In this document: one piece after another, positions 5,413-10,284 of the stretch
Layout: every line of letters begins with the position of its first letter
How positions within the stretch are numbered: position 1 is the stretch's first letter
NCBI GenBank assembly: GCA_013329085.1
Contig: DUKX01000001.1
Location: forward strand, 1-10,284
Length of the DNA: 10,284 bases
Reading direction: 5' to 3'
DNA from: Methanofastidiosum sp.
Lineage (GTDB): Archaea > Methanobacteriota_B > Thermococci > Methanofastidiosales > Methanofastidiosaceae
Notes under the pieces: generated by a model
What the model was told of the DNA's origin: nothing
Database searches by the model: none
What the model saw: only the letters and a program-made list of their open reading frames with translations
Made by a program: the position numbers and the translations under genes

Positions 5413-5841
5413 ATGGGAAAAATAAAGACATTTGCCTTGTGTATGGCCTTAATAATATTGATAACAATTCCTATCCTAATCCTAGGAGATACTTTCAATT
5501 TCGAGACAGACAATGAAACTCTTGATCAAAATGTCATAGTCTTGAAGGATCCAATCGTATCTATCGAAATAAAGGATGTCAATATGGCAAAAGAGATGCA
5601 GGATGCAATAGATGCGCTTGAAGTAAAAGGAGTAGACATATCTGATCTTAGAAATCTAAAAACTGAATACGCAGCATACAGCAATGAAGAAAGGCTTGCT
5701 TTACTTGAAGAAGATTTTGAGATTGTCAATAAATATCAGGAAGAGAAGCAGAAAATAGTCCAGAGCTTTTCAGAGATACTAAATGAAGAGGGATATAAAA
5801 ATTTGAATATCTATGAATTTACAAAGGATCACAAGTATTGA
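5413..5841 (+). CDS. Small membrane-anchored or secreted helical protein with G-V-D-I-S motif
   Basis: A 142-residue protein. Residues 5-25 are a signal peptide or N-terminal anchor (FALCMALIILITIPILILG). An extended segment, DTFNFETDNETLDQNVIVL, carries an N-E-T sequon. Residues 68-80 (ALEVKGVDISDLR) hold the shared motif. It is followed by long charged helices to the end (EERLALLEEDFEIVNKYQEEKQKI), probably coiled coil. GGTGA seven bases before the ATG supports the start. It is the last member of the plus-strand small-gene cluster, ends with a T6 tract and is convergent with the histidine kinase gene. Function is unknown; by promoter and motif it belongs with 3749 and 4203. Confidence 0.8.
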   Translation: MGKIKTFALCMALIILITIPILILGDTFNFETDNETLDQNVIVLKDPIVSIEIKDVNMAKEMQDAIDALEVKGVDISDLRNLKTEYAAYSNEERLALLEEDFEIVNKYQEEKQKIVQSFSEILNEEGYKNLNIYEFTKDHKY

Positions 5842-5867
5842 AGAAACTATATAAAATCAAATTATTA

Positions 5868-5877
5868 TTTCTTTTTT
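5868..5877 (+). terminator. T-tract after gene 5413
   Basis: TTTCTTTTTT at 27 nt past the stop, in the short gap before the convergent histidine kinase stop. A plausible oligo-T terminator; no hairpin seen. Confidence 0.4.
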
Positions 5878-5891
5878 AATAGTGTTTCACG

Positions 5892-6887
5892 CTATAAAGA
5901 ATTTCTCAATTTCAAAATAAAAGTAGTGCCTTTGGGGACATTATTCTCAAATGAGACATCGCCCCCATACCTCTCAATCGTCTTTTTCACAATGTAAAGA
6001 CCTAGGCCCATCCCTTTATTTTCGTCGTAGCTAACACCTTCGTCAAATAGTTTATCTTTTATTACGTCAGGTATTCCTACCCCATTGTCAGATATTTTAA
6101 TGGTACAAAAGCCACTCTTTTTCTCCATAAAAATGTCAACTTTGTCAGCTTTTCCATGTATAACTGCATTTCTTAAAAGGTTATTAAAAACAGAGATTAT
6201 TGCTTCATCGGCTAAAATCTTACAGTTTCCTTCAACCTTAAATTTAATCTCTGGGAAACTTATTATTATCTCTGCAAGTTTTGTTTTGACATCATATGTC
6301 TTAAGCTCCCCGCCTGATGAAATTGCCGTTTCTAGGTCTCTCATCTTATTTACAAGTTCAACACTTTTTTGAATTGCTGAAAGGGCTCTATTTTTTAGGG
6401 AAATATCTTCAGTTTTCATCATTTCCAGTGACAACATTATAACTGTGATATTGTTTAGAATATCGTGCCTTAGGATCTTGTTTAAGACCCTTAATGCTTG
6501 ATTCAACTCTATTATTTTTTCCTCTCGGAAATGTTTTTCATTCACATCAGTCATTAAATGAACAAAAAAACATTTATCTCCCACTAATATCTTACTAACA
6601 CTAACATCATACCATCTTTTTGTAATAGCATCATCAAAAAAAGTTGTGTCGCCAGTTATTCCATCTTTAACGCAATTCATTACACAAAAATCCGGAGCTT
6701 TAGGCGTTTTATGGTGAACTTCATAGCACTTCTTTCCAATAACGTTTCCATATTTCTCTTTAACTTTCTTATTTGCAATTAATACTGTATTTCTGTTGTC
6801 CAAAACCATTACGTAGGTATCAATTTGATCGAATATCTCTTCCATCAAAGTCTGTTTTTCAATGTTCTCGAGTTCTTTCGCTTTCAT
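5892..6887 (-). CDS. Soluble PAS-domain sensor histidine kinase
   Basis: A 331-residue kinase without membrane helices, so it senses in the cytoplasm. A PAS domain spans about residues 14-125. It contains CYEVHH (54-59), then C68 and C72, a cysteine/histidine arrangement seen in many PAS sensors. A helical linker leads to the dimerisation helix with phospho-acceptor His141 in RHDILNN, the form common in methanogen kinases. The ATPase domain shows the N box (FNNLLRNA, 234-241), the G1 box DNGVGIP (267-273), an F-box-like LFDEG (280-284) and G2 GMGLGLYIV (292-300). All catalytic motifs are intact. No response regulator is encoded next to it, so the partner is elsewhere. The start is supported by AGGT about nine bases upstream and a TATA box at 6931-6940. 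Confidence 0.92.
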   Translation of the reverse strand: MKAKELENIEKQTLMEEIFDQIDTYVMVLDNRNTVLIANKKVKEKYGNVIGKKCYEVHHKTPKAPDFCVMNCVKDGITGDTTFFDDAITKRWYDVSVSKILVGDKCFFVHLMTDVNEKHFREEKIIELNQALRVLNKILRHDILNNITVIMLSLEMMKTEDISLKNRALSAIQKSVELVNKMRDLETAISSGGELKTYDVKTKLAEIIISFPEIKFKVEGNCKILADEAIISVFNNLLRNAVIHGKADKVDIFMEKKSGFCTIKISDNGVGIPDVIKDKLFDEGVSYDENKGMGLGLYIVKKTIERYGGDVSFENNVPKGTTFILKLRNSL

Positions 6888-6930
6888 AGGGGATACCTAC
6901 TTTCAAATCAATAATAAGTAAATTAGAATA

Positions 6931-6940
6931 TTATAAATAT
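6931..6940 (-). promoter_or_regulatory. TATA box of the histidine kinase gene
   Basis: The minus strand reads ATATTTATAA, preceded by CCAAAT as a possible BRE. A start about 25 nt below gives a leader of roughly 20 nt that still includes AGGTA. It does not contain the CAAAATCC element of the small-gene cluster. Confidence 0.5.
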
Positions 6941-7028
6941 ATTTGGACTATTATTTAAAGTTGATTATCATAACATACTTTAAGAATTTACTATTTCGGC
7001 GTGCATATTTTCAGATATTTTGATTGTG

Positions 7029-8066
7029 TCAATGGGCATTGTTTTTCATATGATCTTTTGCATATTCATAGGCTTTTTTTATTCTCATGTTGTACTTGCT
7101 CTTCTGCTCTACTAGCTCTTCAAAGCTGTTCTCATCCATATGTTCTTTTATCAACTTCATCTCCCGCATGAATATATTCAAATTATGGATTGCAAGGTAA
7201 GCCTGTGGAACACTTGTCGCCCCAAGAAAATCTTCCATCCCTAGCTCCTTACAGATAAAACAATCACATTCCGGGATGCTCCCCGTTTTTCTCATTCTGA
7301 CCCTTTTCAAAGTTTGTGGGTGTATATACTCCTTGTAAATTGATGCCACAAGATAAGTCCAAGAGTCCATTGTCTCAACACCCATAAAGCTCAATGCATA
7401 TAGCATTGGAAATCCTGTGACTCCAAATACATGGAGGGGCTTTCCCCGCTCATGCGTATGCATTTTTGCCCTATGGATTAACTCAATAAGGGTCTTAAAG
7501 TCATTTTTTCTAGGTACAAGGGAGCCCATAGCATACCCATCAAAACCGCTATCAAGTTTTGAAAAATACCAGTCTATTTCTTTTTTTGAAAATCCGTGAA
7601 CGCAAGAGTATAGGAGCATCTCTTTTCTCTCTTTATTCCGAAGAGCTAAATTGGCACTGTCAATACTTTTTTGAAGCATTATCATGTAGTCGGACCTTTC
7701 AACATTCAAAGCCACGGGGTAATCAAAGGTCGCAGCAACATCGGCCTCAAGATTTTCCTGAAATCTTAGCACATCAATAGGATCCCTATCGATCCCTTTT
7801 TTCATCGATTGGAATCCTCCTGAATCAACAAATATTGGCTTTTTTTCTTTAAACAGCTTGTGAAATCCATCTTTGACCTTTTCCTCATATTTTGTGTTTC
7901 TCACATACTCTAATGAGAAAAGACTAGCTTCTGAGAGCTTCCATGGGGGAGTGACTCGCTCTTCAATAAAAACGTCCCATACGCCATATGTCAGTGCACA
8001 CACCGGCAGAAGTGCAGGTGTTTTGATGTCTCCGTGAGCCGTTTTAATCCTAGAAATTGCGTCCAT
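7029..8066 (-). CDS. Stand-alone tRNA-guanine-transglycosylase-like enzyme (TGT catalytic domain, no PUA domain)
   Basis: A 345-residue protein made of the TGT barrel only. It begins in the usual way (TAHGDIKTPALLPV, 9-22). The general-acid/base Asp lies in DSGGFQ (D81-Q86). Asp115 in TFDYP fits substrate recognition. GYAMGSLVP (177-185) is the archaeal-type substrate loop. Asp234 in METMDSWTY-like context aligns with the nucleophile. Zinc ligands C267, C269, C272 and H294 are all present, so it should be an active base-exchange enzyme. Canonical archaeal TgtA (archaeosine at tRNA position 15) is longer, with C-terminal domains ending in PUA. Their absence suggests a split TgtA or an enzyme acting on other nucleic acid, such as the DpdA group that puts preQ0 into DNA. 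Sequence alone does not decide. No other 7-deazaguanine gene is in the window. There is no ribosome-binding site; the transcript is probably almost leaderless. Confidence 0.85.
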   Translation of the reverse strand: MDAISRIKTAHGDIKTPALLPVCALTYGVWDVFIEERVTPPWKLSEASLFSLEYVRNTKYEEKVKDGFHKLFKEKKPIFVDSGGFQSMKKGIDRDPIDVLRFQENLEADVAATFDYPVALNVERSDYMIMLQKSIDSANLALRNKERKEMLLYSCVHGFSKKEIDWYFSKLDSGFDGYAMGSLVPRKNDFKTLIELIHRAKMHTHERGKPLHVFGVTGFPMLYALSFMGVETMDSWTYLVASIYKEYIHPQTLKRVRMRKTGSIPECDCFICKELGMEDFLGATSVPQAYLAIHNLNIFMREMKLIKEHMDENSFEELVEQKSKYNMRIKKAYEYAKDHMKNNAH

Positions 8067-8117
8067 TTAATCCGAAAAGGTTTTAATTATAGAGCTTTTT
8101 ATATCTTTTTAGTGAAC
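8067..8117. promoter_or_regulatory. Divergent promoters of the TGT-like and HerA-like genes
   Basis: The 51-bp gap holds two boxes. On the minus strand GATATAAAAAG (about 8095-8105) would start the TGT-like gene near 8075. On the plus strand TTTTAATTATA (8081-8091), preceded by the BRE-like CCGAAAAGG, would start the HerA-like gene near 8110. Both leaders would be about 10 nt or less. The two core promoters interleave, so binding at one may hinder the other. Confidence 0.55.
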
Positions 8118-10284
8118 ATGATCGATATTGAGGAAAAATTGGAACTCCTTTCTGATGAAGAAGGGGCATATGTCGGCAGAAAAAAGAGCATCTTTGAGAA
8201 GTATAAGAGCAAGGCTGCCCTATATATCGGTAAGGTAAATGAGACAGGTAAGCAGTTACAGGACTATTTCAACAAGAAGGTACTTCTTGATAGCATAAGC
8301 CCCCACGCGATATTCATCTGCGGGATGAGGGGAAGCGGCAAATCCTATACCCTTGGGGTCATCGTTGAAGAGATGGCCATGAAAAACGATGGCGTTGGGA
8401 TTCTGATAATTGACCCAATGGGAATATTCTGGAGCATGAAGCAAAAGAACAAGATGGCCAACGAAGGGGAGATGCTTGAGCGCTGGGGATTAAAGCCTAC
8501 AGGCATTAAAAATGTTAAAGTCTTTATTCCAAAGGGTTACGTCCACAAGGCACCTAAAGAAACATGGGATGATGTTTTCAAGATTAAACCTTCGGAGCTA
8601 AGAGTTGAAGATTGGTGTCTTACCTTTGATCTTGAGCGATTTGACACTATGGGCCTATTAATTGAGCGTGTCATTGAAAAAACAAAAACTGGCTACACCA
8701 CTATTGATGAAAAACAGATAGCAGGGCTTGGCGATGATTACGACATTGAGGACATGGTAAAGACGATTGAAAACGAAGAAAGCATATCTTCTCGGGAGGG
8801 GGGATTTAAAGAGAATACTAGAAGGGCGCTGAATGCAAGACTCACAGGAGCGATACAGTGGGGCATATTCGATAAAAAGGGGACAAAGCTAAACGACCTA
8901 TCGAAGAGAGGTCAAGTTTCTGTCATTGATGTGAGCTTTTTAGAGGATAATGTTAGGGCGCTTGTTGTTGGGCTTCTTTCAAGAAACATCTTGAACACTA
9001 GGAAAGTCATCTCAAGACAGGAAGCCATGGGGGATATTAATCTCATTGGGAATGTACCTGTGACGTGGCTTATGATAGATGAGGCCCACATACTTGTGCC
9101 AAGAGGAGGAAAGGTCACAGCAGCAACAGATAGCCTCATAGAATATGTGAGGCAAGGCAGGCAGCCTGGCTGCTCTATAGTCCTTGCAACACAGCAGCCC
9201 TCGGCAATTGATTCAAGGATATTATCACAAGTTGATTTACTAATATGCCATAAATTAGTCTATCAGGACGATATCAAGGCGGTACTCCAGAGAATGCCAT
9301 CTGAGATCCCAAATAAACTTTCTGATTTTAGATTCATAAGGTCACTTCCTATTGGAAGTGCTATCATCGGTGACAAGGAGGAGTCGACATCCAGGGCTTT
9401 TTTAATCTCAGTAAGGCCGAGGATAAGTCAGCATGAGGGAAGAGAAAGGCAGCCCATGCTTGATATTGATCCAGAGCTCATGAAGAAAAATGTTAAGAAT
9501 CTAATAATAGAAAAATATCGGCAGAAGAGGCCGCTTGCTGAGATGGAGGAAGTCATAAACATAGCAAATGAGGAGTATAAGCTCAAGTTCTCATTTGAAG
9601 ATATTATTGAAGAGCTGAGACTAGACGGCGAATTTGACATAAAAGAGGAAGTAAAGCCAAAACTCCAGCCAAAGCCAGTTGTAATTGACATACCAATGAT
9701 CGATGAGGAAGAGGATTCTCTAGAAGAAGTTGAACTTATCGACGAATTTGAAATTGAATATGATGAGGTCGGGGAAGCCGCATTTAAGGGCATAAAGATA
9801 GCGCCCGTGATATCCTCTGAAATTAACTATGAAACGATGAAAGAGATCGCCATTAAAAACAGAAAAAAAATATCATTAAGGTCGGAAGAGATAAAGGAAG
9901 TAGTTCCTATCTACTATCCGCTTGTCATGGTATTTTTTGATTATATGCCCAAGAAGGGCAGTTACAAGAGTATGTCATGTTTCTTTGACGGCATTACAGG
10001 AGAGCTTGTCATCTGGGACGGAAAGATTTCAAGGACTGTAGGATTTACTGAAATTTATAAACTTAAACCTGATGAGAAATGGTTTTTAGATTACCTTATT
10101 GATAGAGAAAATTCAACAATTTCAGAAATAAAAAAAGAAACTGGGCTCACCCCTAGAAAGACCCATTCTTTGATATCGGCTCTTGAAGCAAAAGGGCTTT
10201 TAGAGTATAAACAGAACGGCAGCAATCTAAGTGTCAAGCCAAAGATTAAATTTAAATTGGTCAAGGGATTTGAGGATAAAAAAC
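8118..10284 (+). CDS. HerA-like (FtsK/HerA superfamily, DUF87) ATPase with C-terminal winged helix, 3'-truncated
   Basis: The frame is open for 722 codons to the window end. Walker A is GMRGSGKSYT (69-78, Lys75), then ILIIDPMGIFWSMK. Walker B is WLMIDEAH with Asp321 and Glu322. The polar sensor motif is LATQQPSAID (Gln359-Gln360). RQGRQPG (about 345-351) is typical of the HerA/FtsK hexamer interface. The N-terminal part before Walker A is only about 68 residues, so a full HAS barrel may be missing or reduced. After the motor come a helical region, a very acidic linker (about 522-555) and a second globular part. A winged helix follows at about 660-695 (TISEIKKETGLTPRKTHSLI). HerA pumps or unwinds DNA, usually with the nuclease NurA in end resection. 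No nurA, mre11 or rad50 is visible here. I would call it an archaeal HerA-like paralogue rather than herA itself. The ATG is the first possible start; the weak AGTGA before it gives little extra support. Confidence 0.88.
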   Translation, partial: MIDIEEKLELLSDEEGAYVGRKKSIFEKYKSKAALYIGKVNETGKQLQDYFNKKVLLDSISPHAIFICGMRGSGKSYTLGVIVEEMAMKNDGVGILIIDPMGIFWSMKQKNKMANEGEMLERWGLKPTGIKNVKVFIPKGYVHKAPKETWDDVFKIKPSELRVEDWCLTFDLERFDTMGLLIERVIEKTKTGYTTIDEKQIAGLGDDYDIEDMVKTIENEESISSREGGFKENTRRALNARLTGAIQWGIFDKKGTKLNDLSKRGQVSVIDVSFLEDNVRALVVGLLSRNILNTRKVISRQEAMGDINLIGNVPVTWLMIDEAHILVPRGGKVTAATDSLIEYVRQGRQPGCSIVLATQQPSAIDSRILSQVDLLICHKLVYQDDIKAVLQRMPSEIPNKLSDFRFIRSLPIGSAIIGDKEESTSRAFLISVRPRISQHEGRERQPMLDIDPELMKKNVKNLIIEKYRQKRPLAEMEEVINIANEEYKLKFSFEDIIEELRLDGEFDIKEEVKPKLQPKPVVIDIPMIDEEEDSLEEVELIDEFEIEYDEVGEAAFKGIKIAPVISSEINYETMKEIAIKNRKKISLRSEEIKEVVPIYYPLVMVFFDYMPKKGSYKSMSCFFDGITGELVIWDGKISRTVGFTEIYKLKPDEKWFLDYLIDRENSTISEIKKETGLTPRKTHSLISALEAKGLLEYKQNGSNLSVKPKIKFKLVKGFEDKK

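Noticed and set aside
5349..5426. A 25-codon frame from an ATG inside the promoter of gene 5413 that overlaps the gene start.
   Set aside because: It begins upstream of the predicted transcription start and crosses the TATA box.
9428..9793. A Ser-rich 121-codon minus-strand frame.
   Set aside because: It is the reverse reading of the acidic and helical part of the HerA-like gene; its serine richness comes from complementary Glu/Asp-rich codons.
7029..10284. A defence island built on the TGT-like enzyme and the HerA-like ATPase.
   Set aside because: The genes are only divergent neighbours; no nuclease, methylase, other preQ0 gene or mobility gene is visible, so the claim is too strong for this window.

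Overview
The window looks archaeal, most likely a moderately AT-rich methanogen-type or other euryarchaeal genome (lineage inferred, not proven). Reasons: TATA/BRE-like promoter boxes about 25 nt ahead of the expected transcription starts; several very short or absent leaders; oligo-T tracts after genes rather than classic bacterial terminators; a HerA-type ATPase; a transglycosylase with the archaeal-type GSLVP substrate loop; and a soluble histidine kinase with the RHDILNN-type H-box common in methanogens. I see no tRNA, rRNA, CRISPR array or transposase.

Layout. Positions 1-2618 hold most of a large duplicated MacB/FtsX-type ABC permease whose 5' end lies outside the window. It is coupled by a 2-nt gap to a small helical protein (2621-2908). 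Convergent to these is a two-gene minus-strand operon (3576 down to 2905) of a winged-helix regulator and a two-helix membrane protein. From 3600 to 5841 comes the most interesting part: separately promoted small plus-strand genes. They are a cytosolic helical protein (3749), a secreted helical protein (4203) followed by a 28-codon ORF (4571), a lipoprotein with five 14-residue GNF[ST] repeats (4907), and an anchored or secreted helical protein (5413). On the minus strand follow a PAS-histidine kinase (6887 to 5892) and a stand-alone tRNA-guanine-transglycosylase-like enzyme (8066 to 7029). The latter is divergent from a HerA-like ATPase (8118 to beyond the window end).

How the genes may work together. 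Four small proteins (2621, 3749, 4203, 5413) share a helix-turn-helix-like phrase, (L/F)E-x-x-G-hydrophobic-(D/E)-(V/I)-S-x-x-(K/R). Four small genes (3749, 4203, 4907, 5413) carry the same promoter-proximal element, close to TGCAAAATCC followed by a TATA box. Two of these promoters (4203 and 5413) match over about 50 bp with identical spacing. The set therefore looks like one small regulon of cytosolic, secreted and lipid-anchored small proteins. One family member is translationally linked to an FtsX/MacB exporter permease, and a winged-helix regulator sits in the middle of the cluster. A joint envelope-related role is my inference; no function is established for the small proteins.
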